15,609 nt of DNA from JAIOTH01 sp964639335 (GCA_964639335.1 CAZXCJ010000028.1:1-15609); one strand, 5' to 3'; numbered from the stretch's first letter, positions 6,499-13,110 are shown. Made by a program: numbers and translations. Notes: generated from the letters alone by a model not told the origin.

Positions 6499-8055
6499 TT
6501 ATTTCAATCTAGTTCCTAAAATTTCTAATCTTTGCAAAGCTTCTTTTACTTTTTTAGCTATAATATCCCATTTTGAGGATTCTTCATCAAAGGGTATGTT
6601 AATTACTTTACTATCATAATAAAGCATATCCAATTTATCTTTTAATTCCTGGTCAAAAGTAATGACAGTATGTGATTTTTTAAATAATAATTTATACAAA
6701 GGGAAAAGCCATTCAACTTTATTTTGGACTCGCTTTGATTTTTCATCTTTGTCCATAGTAATTAAAAATGGCAGTTTTTTCACTAAAATAGAAAATAATA
6801 ACCCAGCAAAGGAGGCATAAGTAGCCATTACAGACCAAACTAATTTATAATTATTTTCTTTATTTAATTTTCTGGCTTTGGATAGCGCTAAAAATGGCAA
6901 AAGATATTTATCCCACTTAGAGCCAGTTCCAACCCTATAAACATTAATCCCATTAACGTTTTCAAAATCTTTTAATTTTTTATCCATTTTGGCCGTAACA
7001 ACATCAAAATCCCAAAAATTTAATCTATTAATTATTTTGCGAGCCATTTTTTCGGCTGGACCCTCTAAGGGATAAAAAGAAGTAGCCAAAACTAAAACTT
7101 TGTTTTTATTTTTAACTTCATCTTGAAAATAATTAATTGTTTTTTCTAAGCCCTTTTGTAAAGAAATTTGAGGCTGCCAATGAATTAAAGATTGAGCTCG
7201 ACAAATATCTGGACACCTCATTTTTGGATCATCTAAACGACCAGCATGCAAATCTTCTTTAATAAAATTAAAGTTAGCAGATAAATTCATTAAAGAGCTA
7301 ATGTTTTCAGCCAATTTTAAAATAGTCACTTCTTCTGGGTTTCCTAAATTAATCGGACCCAAATCTTCATCTTGGTCTATAATTTTAGTTAAAGCGGGTA
7401 ATAAATCATCAACATACATAAAACTTCTAGTATGCGAACCATCGCCGTAAATCGTTAATTTTTCTTTATTTAAACCCTGAACTATAAAATTAGATATTAC
7501 CCTGCCATCATTCATAGACATTTTTGGACCATAAATATTAAATAATCTCACAATTCTAATATCTACTTTGTATTCGCGATGATAGTCCATGCAAAGAGTT
7601 TCAGCGGCTCTTTTTCCTTCATCATAACAAGAGCGCCGGCCAAGAGGATCAACATTACCCAAATAATCCTCTCTTTGAGGATGAATCTCTGGGTCACCAT
7701 ATATTTCAGAGGTAGAAGTAAAAAGAATTCTAGCCTTATTTCTTAAAGCTAAATCTAAAATATTTTTAGTACCTAAAACATTGGTTTCTAAAGTAGCAAC
7801 TGGGTCAAACAAATAATGATCTGGCGAGGCCAAAGCGGCTAAATGATAAATCCTATCAATCCCAAACAACTTTAAAGGTTGACGAATGTCATGAACAATG
7901 AGTTTAAATTTAGAATTATTTAAAAATTCCTTGATATTTTCTTTTTGACCACTAAAAAAATTGTCAACCACAATAACTTTATGTCCTTGATTTAATAAGT
8001 ATTTAGTTAAATTAGAGCCAATAAAACCGGCCCCTCCGGTAATTAATATTCTCAT
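6499..8055 (-). CDS. UDP-glucuronate decarboxylase-type SDR fused to half a GT4
   Basis: Residues 1 to about 312 are an extended short-chain dehydrogenase closest to UDP-glucuronate decarboxylase (UDP-xylose synthase): NAD-binding GGAGFIGS (7-14), TSTSEIYGDPEIHPQ (113-127), catalytic YDEGK (Y144, K148), LFNIYGPKMSMNDGRVISNF (171-190), and YGDGSHTRSFMYVDDL (203-218). Stand-alone enzymes end near residue 310. Here about 200 further residues (from KVLVLATSFYPLEGPAEKM, 319 onward) resemble the acceptor-binding domain of the next gene's GT4: NVYRVGTGSKWDKYL against HVYRVGFGCKIDKYL, and WSVMATYASFAGLL against WGMMASYAGLAAWI. The GT donor domain and EX7E motif are absent. A bifunctional or scaffolding role is inference. 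It is the first gene of the minus-strand operon. A TATAAA-like box lies only 3 bp before the ATG, too close to be a normal promoter. Confidence 0.88.
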   Translation of the reverse strand: MRILITGGAGFIGSNLTKYLLNQGHKVIVVDNFFSGQKENIKEFLNNSKFKLIVHDIRQPLKLFGIDRIYHLAALASPDHYLFDPVATLETNVLGTKNILDLALRNKARILFTSTSEIYGDPEIHPQREDYLGNVDPLGRRSCYDEGKRAAETLCMDYHREYKVDIRIVRLFNIYGPKMSMNDGRVISNFIVQGLNKEKLTIYGDGSHTRSFMYVDDLLPALTKIIDQDEDLGPINLGNPEEVTILKLAENISSLMNLSANFNFIKEDLHAGRLDDPKMRCPDICRAQSLIHWQPQISLQKGLEKTINYFQDEVKNKNKVLVLATSFYPLEGPAEKMARKIINRLNFWDFDVVTAKMDKKLKDFENVNGINVYRVGTGSKWDKYLLPFLALSKARKLNKENNYKLVWSVMATYASFAGLLFSILVKKLPFLITMDKDEKSKRVQNKVEWLFPLYKLLFKKSHTVITFDQELKDKLDMLYYDSKVINIPFDEESSKWDIIAKKVKEALQRLEILGTRLK

Positions 8056-8079
8056 ATTTTATATTTTAATTACTTTTTT

Positions 8080-8189
8080 ACCCCTACACCTAATTTAATA
8101 AGCATGGATTTTTTTATTTTGTTTTTTAATTCAACTTTTTATCCCCACCCCCTTTTTTCTCTAAAAATAAATTAAATTAGGTGAGGGGT
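8080..8189. mobile_element. 110-bp inverted-repeat element with 10-bp flanking direct repeats
   Basis: Left end ACCCCTACACCTAATTTAAT (8080-8099), right end ATTAAATTAGGTGAGGGGT (8171-8189): inverted repeats of about 19-20 bp with one small difference. Immediately outside both ends is the identical TTACTTTTTT (8070-8079 and 8190-8199), as expected of a target-site duplication. The 71-bp interior has no ORF. This is the structure of a MITE-like, non-autonomous element. A related copy lies at 12902-12973. Confidence 0.7.
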
Positions 8190-8217
8190 TTACTTTTTTA
8201 AAGTAGCTTTACTCGGG

Positions 8218-8267
8218 TCTTGCCGTAGCCCCTAACTTTTTCAGAAAAGTGGGTGGACGAAAGCAGA
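8218..8267. repeat. GC-richer stem repeat (copy 1 of 3)
   Basis: Starts TCTTGCCGTAG and ends GGACGAAAGCAGA, with AACTTTTTCAGAAAAGT inside. The same scaffold recurs at 8439-8491 (GCCTTGCCGTAG ... GAACGTAGGCAGG). This copy abuts the truncated epimerase start at 8268-8295. Confidence 0.6.
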
Positions 8268-8295
8268 CCGCCCCGCCTGTAATTAGAATGCGCAT
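8268..8295 (-). pseudogene. Orphan start of an NAD-dependent epimerase gene
   Basis: From an ATG at 8293-8295 the minus strand reads MRILITGGA and then runs into the stem repeat at 8218-8267. The same nine residues open the intact decarboxylase at 8055. Seven of the nine codons are not identical in DNA, all changes being synonymous, so this is probably the remnant of a different SDR gene rather than a fresh duplication. The frame continues for 28 codons to a TAA. Confidence 0.6.
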
Positions 8296-8340
8296 AAAAT
8301 TCAGTCATCAGTTATTGGGCAATGATTATTAAGAAATTCC

Positions 8341-8368
8341 TAATGCCTAATGCCTAATGCCTAATGCC
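8341..8368. repeat. Four tandem copies of TAATGCC
   Basis: Exact heptamer repeat TAATGCC x4. It lies between an inverted pair TTGGGCAAT (8314-8322) and ATTGCCCAA (8392-8400), which could form a 9-bp stem around it. Confidence 0.8.
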
Positions 8369-8438
8369 TATTATTCATAGAATACAATGAAATTGCCCAA
8401 AAATCAACCTCAATATCCCATATCCTTACTCCCCCCCC

Positions 8439-8538
8439 CTGCCTTGCCGTAGTTCCCCGCTTTTTTAGAAAAGTGGGTGAACGTAGGCAGGTTACTCCTC
8501 GCCTCGCCGTAGTCCCGCTCAGCGGGACGAAGGCAGGC
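8439..8538. repeat. Stem repeats (copies 2 and 3) in the divergent intergenic region
   Basis: 8439-8491: GCCTTGCCGTAG ... AGAAAAGTGGGTG ... ACGTAGGCAGG. 8501-8538: GCCTCGCCGTAG, then hairpin TCCCGCTCAGCGGGA, then CGAAGGCAGGC. Both share the GCCGTAG / CGWAGGCAGG ends; the loop differs. A run of nine C residues (8431-8439) precedes them. A sequence CTTACTCCTTGCTCCTTAAT-type repeat follows up to the start of the GT gene at 8588. Together with the elements at 8080-8400 they fill the 532-bp gap between the divergent genes. Confidence 0.65.
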
Positions 8539-8587
8539 TTACTTCTTACTCCTTGCTCCTTAATCCTTATTCCTATAAAATAAAGAC

Positions 8588-9817
8588 ATGGAAACTAAAA
8601 AAGATAAAATTAAAATCTGCCATTTAATAACTCAAACTCATTTTGGCGGGGCCCAAAAATATATTTGTGATATAGTCAATAATCTTGATGATTCCTTTGA
8701 TATTACTATTGCCCTTGGCGAAGGAAAAAAAGAAGAATTAGAAAAATACTTAACCAACTCTAAAGTTAAGTTTAAAAAACTAAATCTTCTTGTGCGAAAT
8801 ATTAATATTTTTAAAGATAAGCTAGTTTGGTGGGAAATTTTCTTTTTTTGTTTGAAAAATAAATTTGATATTCTTCATCTCCATAGTTCTAAAGCTGGAT
8901 TCATAGGAGCTTGGGCTGGAAAATTCGCAGGTGTAAAAAAAATAATTTATACTGTCCATGGCTGGGTTTTTAAAGAAAACCTGTCTGTAATTAAAAAAAA
9001 GTTTTACCTGTTTTTAGAAAAATTTGCCAGCAAATTCAAAGATAAAATAATTTGTGTTTCACAAAATGATTATGATTTAGCTTTAAAATATAAAATAGCT
9101 CCTGAAAAAAAATTAGAATTAATTTATAATGGAATTAAAACTGATACAAGATTTTTAGAAAAACAAGAAGCTAAAAATTTCATTTTTCAGCTCATTAAAA
9201 AACAAAACCCACACCTAACATCTGATTTTGATTTAAGTATTTTAGAGGTAGGAAGTAATAAAACTATTAATAAATCAATTGATTTAAATGAAAACACTAG
9301 AATAATTGGAACAATATCTAATTTATATCCTAATAAGGGCTTAAAATATTTAATTACAGCCGCTCAAAAATTAAACCAAAAATATAGAAATTTAATATTT
9401 GTAGTTATCGGTTCTGGTCCAGAAAAAGAAAATTTAGAAAAACTAATTCAAAAACATAAATTAAATAATTTCTTTTTATTAGGTAAAATTAACCAGGCCT
9501 CTGAATATCTAAAGGCCTTTGAAATATTTACACTTACTTCTACCAAAGAAGGCCTTCCCTATACTCTTTTAGAGGCCCTAGAAGCCGAAATAAGCATTAT
9601 AACCAGCAATCTTGAATCCTGCTTAGAAATCATAAAAAATAATCAAAATGGGCTCATTTTTGAGGCCGCTAATGTTGATGATTTGGCATATAAAATTCAA
9701 ACCATCTTAAATAATACTCAATTTGCTGAGGGCATAAAAGCTCAAACAAAAAACTCATTAAAAAAGTTTAATTTTGATGAATTTATAAAAAAAATAAAAG
9801 TTTTATACTTAAATTAA
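8588..9817 (+). CDS. GT4 glycosyltransferase
   Basis: Complete GT4 glycosyltransferase (409 aa), the only plus-strand gene of the locus. N-terminal loop TQTHFGGAQKYICDIV (15-30), acceptor-domain signatures DILHLHSSKAGFIGAWAG (94-111) and YTVHGWVFKE (121-130), resembling capsule and exopolysaccharide transferases. The linker is IYNGIKTDTRF. A loop of about 40 residues (195-236) precedes the donor domain, which starts IIGTISNLYPNKGLKYL (239-255), then FVVIGSGPEKENLEKL (271-286) and EX7E at E321-E329 (EGLPYTLLEA). A TATAAA box at 8574-8579 lies just upstream, but there is no convincing -35 or ribosome binding site. The last codons NFDEFIKKIKVLYLN are echoed twice downstream (9867-9914, 10519-10554). 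Confidence 0.92.
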   Translation: METKKDKIKICHLITQTHFGGAQKYICDIVNNLDDSFDITIALGEGKKEELEKYLTNSKVKFKKLNLLVRNINIFKDKLVWWEIFFFCLKNKFDILHLHSSKAGFIGAWAGKFAGVKKIIYTVHGWVFKENLSVIKKKFYLFLEKFASKFKDKIICVSQNDYDLALKYKIAPEKKLELIYNGIKTDTRFLEKQEAKNFIFQLIKKQNPHLTSDFDLSILEVGSNKTINKSIDLNENTRIIGTISNLYPNKGLKYLITAAQKLNQKYRNLIFVVIGSGPEKENLEKLIQKHKLNNFFLLGKINQASEYLKAFEIFTLTSTKEGLPYTLLEALEAEISIITSNLESCLEIIKNNQNGLIFEAANVDDLAYKIQTILNNTQFAEGIKAQTKNSLKKFNFDEFIKKIKVLYLN

Positions 9818-9818
9818 A

Positions 9819-9880
9819 AAACTCACTAAAAATTTTCAGCCATAGGCTGACCAGCCTTGGGCTGGGATTTTAATGAGTTT
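9819..9880 (+). repeat. Three-way-junction palindrome after the GT gene
   Basis: The outer arms AAACTCACTAAAA (9819-9831) and TTTTAATGAGTTT (9868-9880) pair with one mismatch. They enclose two adjacent perfect hairpins, TCAGCC-ATA-GGCTGA (9836-9850) and CCAGCC-TTG-GGCTGG (9851-9865). The GC hairpin followed by GATTTT could also act as a weak terminator for the GT gene. The right outer arm coincides with the duplicated GT tail. Confidence 0.75.
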
Positions 9881-9914
9881 ATGAAAAATATTAAAATTTT
9901 GTATTTAAATTAAC
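9867..9914 (+). pseudogene. Duplicated GT4 C-terminal tail (copy 1)
   Basis: Reads DFNEFMKNIKILYLN then TAA, against the real gene end NFDEFIKKIKVLYLN then TAA. I count 39 of 48 identical bases, with the stop codon preserved. It lies 50 bp after the intact stop, on the other side of the three-way-junction palindrome. There is no start codon or body of its own. Confidence 0.65.
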
Positions 9915-9964
9915 CTTATGGCACATAATTTATAGAAACAATTGCATACGAACTAAATTTTTAG

Positions 9965-10237
9965 CTACAAATATTTATAAATATCGTGCCTGCCTATGGA
10001 GACAAACACAATGTCTCCATTTTTTTGACGCTCAAATACTATTCTGTAATTCCCCGTGATAGAAATAGACCAAATCCCCTTGAACTTACCATGCAATTCA
10101 TGAAGTCTTAATGATGGATGAAGTGGGTTTTTTTTAAATAATTCTACTTTTTTATCTGTTAAAATTTGGATTCTAAGAGGCAACTTTTTAATCTTTTTCT
10201 CAAAAAAATTATTAAAATAAACATTTTTAACAATCAT
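9965..10237 (-). CDS. RelE/ParE-superfamily toxin
   Basis: Small basic protein (90 aa) of the RelE/ParE/YafQ fold, typically a ribosome-dependent mRNA endonuclease. Features: N-terminal helices FEKKIKKLPLRIQILTDKKVELFKKNP, the strand region HPSLRLHELHGKFKGIWSISITGNYRIVFER (40-70), and the C-terminal IVFVSIGRHDIYKYL (76-90) with the H-D-x-Y ending common in this group. It follows the RHH antitoxin by 4 bp in the antitoxin-first order and shares its promoter at 10497-10525. A perfect 9-bp inverted repeat (ATGGAGACA/TGTCTCCAT, about 9997-10021) falls in its last codons, but the peptide there is the normal family sequence. Confidence 0.88.
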   Translation of the reverse strand: MIVKNVYFNNFFEKKIKKLPLRIQILTDKKVELFKKNPLHPSLRLHELHGKFKGIWSISITGNYRIVFERQKNGDIVFVSIGRHDIYKYL

Positions 10238-10241
10238 AAGA

Positions 10242-10469
10242 TTAAATCAAATCTTTTATTGAATTCAGTTTTTTTAATTTTCCTTCTTTATATTCCCTGC
10301 GGGCTTCTTGTACATTTTTCCAAAGTTCTTTTTCTGATATCAAATCATCCTCTTGTTTTATTAAATACTGAATATAAGAACTAATAGAGGCAAACCCACT
10401 CATCTTTGATTTCTTTTTAATAAGCTGTTTTGTGTGTGGTGGTAATGACAATGTTAAAATTTCACGCAT
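10242..10469 (-). CDS. Ribbon-helix-helix (CopG-like) antitoxin
   Basis: 75-aa antitoxin. The N-terminus EILTLSLPPHTKQLIKKKSK followed by GFASISSYIQYLI fits a ribbon-helix-helix DNA-binding dimer (strand, helix, turn, helix; about residues 3-37). The charged C-terminal helix (38-75) would wrap the RelE toxin. ATG 10467-10469 follows a strong promoter whose spacer contains a symmetric site, fitting autorepression. The operon order and 4-bp spacing with the toxin are typical of type II systems. There is no strong Shine-Dalgarno sequence. Confidence 0.85.
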   Translation of the reverse strand: MREILTLSLPPHTKQLIKKKSKMSGFASISSYIQYLIKQEDDLISEKELWKNVQEARREYKEGKLKKLNSIKDLI

Positions 10470-10496
10470 ACATTTTAAATTAATATTTATATTATT

Positions 10497-10525
10497 ATTG
10501 TAATACAGCTGTAATACAATGTCAA
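10497..10525 (-). promoter_or_regulatory. Toxin-antitoxin promoter with operator in the spacer
   Basis: Minus strand TTGACA (10520-10525), exactly 17 bp, TACAAT (10497-10502). The spacer holds the perfect palindrome TACAGCTGTA (10504-10513) and two direct copies of TGTATTACA (on plus: TGTAATACA at 10499-10507 and 10510-10518), spaced 11 bp apart, about one helical turn. This is an excellent candidate operator for the RHH antitoxin, blocking RNA polymerase directly. Confidence 0.75.
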
Positions 10526-10554
10526 TAAATATTAAAACTTTGTACTTGCGTTAA
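10519..10554 (+). pseudogene. Possible GT4 C-terminal tail (copy 2)
   Basis: Reads MSINIKTLYLR then TAA, against MKNIKILYLN at 9884-9914. About 23 of the last 28 bases match. It overlaps the -35 box of the toxin-antitoxin promoter, so the toxin-antitoxin pair is bracketed by two GT-tail copies. The match is short and AT-rich and could be chance. Confidence 0.4.
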
Positions 10555-10619
10555 GAGTATATTAAATATTGCAAATTATGTATTAAAATGTTTTTTACCA
10601 TCCTCGGCCATAACACTTC

Positions 10620-10682
10620 ATACATTATACATAATTCATAATACATTATACATAATTCATAATACATTATACATAATTCTTA
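10620..10682. repeat. Three tandem copies of a 21-bp unit
   Basis: Unit ATACATTATACATAATTCATA and its remaining base, at 10620-10640, 10641-10661 and 10662-10682; the third copy has one change. It is placed directly after the stop of the O-antigen ligase-like gene (minus strand). No function is evident. Confidence 0.85.
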
Positions 10683-10686
10683 ATAC

Positions 10687-12852
10687 TTATTCCTTCCTCA
10701 AACTAGGCTTTAATTCATAGGCCTTTTTTAAATATCTATCTGCCTCTGCTTGATTGCCTGCTGTTTGATAGGCCTGGCTTAAATATAAATAAGTGTCTGC
10801 ATACTCCGAATTATAATCTAAGGCCTTTTTTAGAGATTCAATTGCTTGCTCGGCTTGCCCTAGGGTCATTTGCACTTTGGCTAAAAAATAATAATTATGT
10901 AATCTTTCTGGAGACAATCCAATGGCTTTTTGTAAAATTTCATTGGCATCTTCTAAAACCACTTTCCTATCTTCAGAATTTATATTTAAAAAACTAGCTT
11001 TTAGCATATATAAACGAGCTAAATTTAATTTCATATAAGCATCTTGGTCATTGATTTTTTCATATTCCTTAAATTTATTAATCAATAAATCAATTATTCT
11101 AAAAAACGGCTGGGCTTGTTCTTGGGTTTTAACTTGAGAAGCCACTTTGGTTAAAGTATCAACAATCATTGTTGAAGAATCTCTATTTAAATAACTATTT
11201 ATTTTATAAAGTTTTTGAACTTCATCTAAGGTTTTATTAAAATCTTGATCTTGATAAAACGATTTTTGCACAATATAATTTTGTTTAGCTATTCGGGCGT
11301 GAGTAAAATTCATTCCAAAAATTAAATAAAATCCTAAAATTACTCCTAAACTAATAATCATTCCATTAATCATCTTTGGTAATTGCTTTTCATAAACTAA
11401 CTCTTTTTCTAAATTATCTGTAACCTTAAAATTTATATAAGCTAAAAGAAAAAAGAAAAACATAGTTACTGCCAAAGAGTCAAAAACAAATATGTTCTGA
11501 ATAAAATAAGCAATTATTAAAGACCCAAAAAATAAAGAAAATAACCAATTTTGTTTTTTTCCGCTTCGGTCTCTCGACTCAACTCGAGATCTTTGATCGA
11601 GGCCTTCCTCCTTCGCTACCTCCTTCGCTACCTCCTTCGATAAATCTTCTGCCTTCGTTGAAACTACGGCAGACAAGTCGGAGGTCAGGAAAGCTTCGGA
11701 GGACAAGTCAGCTTCATCTTTTTTATATACTTTGTATAAATAAACTAAAGCAATTATAAAAATTGAAAAATAAGCCAATAAACCAAATATTCCATGGGCG
11801 ACTAAATTCTCCATCACCATATTATGAGCCCTATCAAACCAGGTCTCTGTCGGAGCTATATTATAATAATCGGCCTGAAAATATTTATCAAAAGCATAAT
11901 AATAATTTTCCATTCCATAGCCCATAATTGGCCTTTCTTGAAATGCTTTTAATCCGCCCTCCCAAGAAATTAATCTGGTTCTGACCGTACCGCTGCTTAG
12001 AGATATGCTTGTTAATCTATGTAAAACACTATTATTTTTTACCCAATCAGCTTCTTTATTGCTAAAAGCCAAACCAAAAATCACAGCTAACAATATTAAA
12101 AAGGATATTATTCCAAATTTAATTTTTTTATCTTTTAATCTAAATATAAGAGCTATAGAAATAACTAATAAGACAAAGAAAAAGGCTATTTGAGCTCCTC
12201 TAATTTCAGCCATAAACATAGCCGGCAATTGAATAAAAATATGCAAAGCAAATAATAATTTCCACCAAAATCCTCTAGTTTTAATCAATAAATAAAAAGA
12301 TAATATAGAGCTTAATAATAATAGCCCGGCCACGTAAGCTGAGTTTCCTAAAACACTTTGAATTCTGGTAATGCCGGTTTGAAAAATACCCTCTACTCCC
12401 CATCTTTGTAAATAACCATAAATAGCAATATAAGAACAAAATATTAAAGAAATATTTAAAAAACTAAACCATTCTTTTTTAGTTTTTAAAACACTGGTTA
12501 CTATAATAAAAAATAAAATCAAATGTATCCAAGTGTTCAGAGCCCACATTCTTTCCAAATCGCCAATAAAAGATAACTTAGGATTGATTCCAAAAATTGA
12601 GGTAATAATAGCTATGCCGGTAAAAATTAAAAGAGAATATAAAATCCAAGATTTTTTGGGTCTATACTTTGGAAATTTTAAAGCCAAAATAATATAAGCT
12701 AAAACCATTAATTCCACTATAATTCTAAAAGGAATTGATTTGGAAGTAATATAAGGAAAAATCCAAGACTTAAATATAAAAAGACAGGAGACAAAAGCTC
12801 CGACTATTAAAACATATATAATTCTTTTTAAATATTTCTCTAAATTAGCCAT
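10687..12852 (-). CDS. O-antigen ligase/polymerase-like membrane protein with TPR tail
   Basis: 721-aa integral membrane protein. About a dozen hydrophobic segments run from residue 11 to about 515, followed by a soluble region with TPR-like helices (about 605-718; clear repeats at LHNYYFLAKVQMTLGQAEQAIESLKKAL and YADTYLYLSQAYQTAGNQAEADRYLKKAYEL). The Wzy_C/O-antigen ligase signature is the large loop around GYGMENYYYAFDKYF (311-325) and FDRAHNMVMENLVAHGIFGLLAYF (339-362), including the RAHN motif. Such proteins polymerise or ligate lipid-linked glycans at the outer face of the membrane; ligase, polymerase and protein O-glycosylase cannot be told apart here. Residues 379-432 are a hydrophilic, repeat-derived insert between two membrane segments. 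The ATG sits at the edge of a palindromic element (12851-12889). Confidence 0.88.
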   Translation of the reverse strand: MANLEKYLKRIIYVLIVGAFVSCLFIFKSWIFPYITSKSIPFRIIVELMVLAYIILALKFPKYRPKKSWILYSLLIFTGIAIITSIFGINPKLSFIGDLERMWALNTWIHLILFFIIVTSVLKTKKEWFSFLNISLIFCSYIAIYGYLQRWGVEGIFQTGITRIQSVLGNSAYVAGLLLLSSILSFYLLIKTRGFWWKLLFALHIFIQLPAMFMAEIRGAQIAFFFVLLVISIALIFRLKDKKIKFGIISFLILLAVIFGLAFSNKEADWVKNNSVLHRLTSISLSSGTVRTRLISWEGGLKAFQERPIMGYGMENYYYAFDKYFQADYYNIAPTETWFDRAHNMVMENLVAHGIFGLLAYFSIFIIALVYLYKVYKKDEADLSSEAFLTSDLSAVVSTKAEDLSKEVAKEVAKEEGLDQRSRVESRDRSGKKQNWLFSLFFGSLIIAYFIQNIFVFDSLAVTMFFFFLLAYINFKVTDNLEKELVYEKQLPKMINGMIISLGVILGFYLIFGMNFTHARIAKQNYIVQKSFYQDQDFNKTLDEVQKLYKINSYLNRDSSTMIVDTLTKVASQVKTQEQAQPFFRIIDLLINKFKEYEKINDQDAYMKLNLARLYMLKASFLNINSEDRKVVLEDANEILQKAIGLSPERLHNYYFLAKVQMTLGQAEQAIESLKKALDYNSEYADTYLYLSQAYQTAGNQAEADRYLKKAYELKPSLRKE
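11557..11718. repeat. GC-richer repeat insert within the membrane protein gene
   Basis: About 160 bp of visibly higher GC, encoding residues 379-432. It contains a hairpin TCTCGA/TCGAGA (11572-11589), three tandem 12-bp units CTCCTTCGCTAC (11608-11643; peptide KEVA), and CTGCCTTCGTTGAAACTACG, whose GCCTTCGT/ACTACGGC ends match the stem repeats at 8439-8538. The length preserves the reading frame, and the peptide is charged, suitable for a cytoplasmic or external loop. Confidence 0.7.
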
Positions 12853-12889
12853 CCCGTTAGTCCCATTAGAGATAAATCTCTAACGGGAT
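12851..12889. repeat. CCCGTTAG-type palindrome at the start codon
   Basis: Outer arms ATCCCGTTAG/CTAACGGGAT enclose a second palindrome TAGAGAT/ATCTCTA. The first two bases overlap the ATG of the 10687-12852 gene, so its leader is the palindrome. GGGA within it could serve as a ribosome binding site. Same family as 14650-14680 and 13506-13600. Confidence 0.7.
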
Positions 12890-12901
12890 TAGATATTATT
12901 T

Positions 12902-12973
12902 ACCCCTCACCTAATTTTAATAGATATGAGGTTATTAATTAAATACCCTTAAACCTAAATTAGGTGTAGGGGT
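12902..12973. mobile_element. Second inverted-repeat element (ACCCCT...AGGGGT family)
   Basis: Left end ACCCCTCACCTAATTTTAAT (12902-12921), right end AAATTAGGTGTAGGGGT (12957-12973); the ends are the same as those of the 8080-8189 element. The interior is shorter and contains its own ACCTAA/TTAGGT palindrome next to the right end. No clear flanking direct repeat is seen. No ORF. Confidence 0.6.
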
Positions 12974-12991
12974 TTATTAGACCCTCCCTCG

Positions 12992-13025
12992 CCCTATTAG
13001 TATAGTTCTAAAACTATCTAACGGG
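12992..13025. repeat. Degenerate CCCGTTAG-type palindrome
   Basis: Left arm CCCTATTAG, inner hairpin ATAGTT-CTAA-AACTAT, right arm CTAACGGG. It resembles 12851-12889 with a decayed left arm. Confidence 0.45.
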
Positions 13026-13110
13026 ACTCATAAATTAATATATTATATTACAGTAATTAACTTTAAAATTAACTTTAAAAATTTTCAAACTATGTAAATT
13101 TAAAAACTTG

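Noticed and set aside
8056..8064. TATAAA box as promoter of the minus-strand operon
   Set aside because: It lies 3 bp from the ATG, so transcripts would start inside the gene; no usable -35 spacing.
9997..10021. ATGGAGACA/TGTCTCCAT as another inserted palindrome in the RelE toxin
   Set aside because: The encoded peptide (IVFVSIGRHD) is the normal family C-terminus, so nothing has been inserted; probably coincidence.
10166..10384. Plus-strand open frame opposite the RelE/RHH pair
   Set aside because: Overlaps both toxin and antitoxin genes, which have strong family signatures and a promoter.
10620..10682. CRISPR array
   Set aside because: The three 21-bp units are directly adjacent without spacers.
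12005..12193. Plus-strand open frame inside the O-antigen ligase-like gene
   Set aside because: Antisense of membrane segments; Lys/Leu-rich AT-driven frame.
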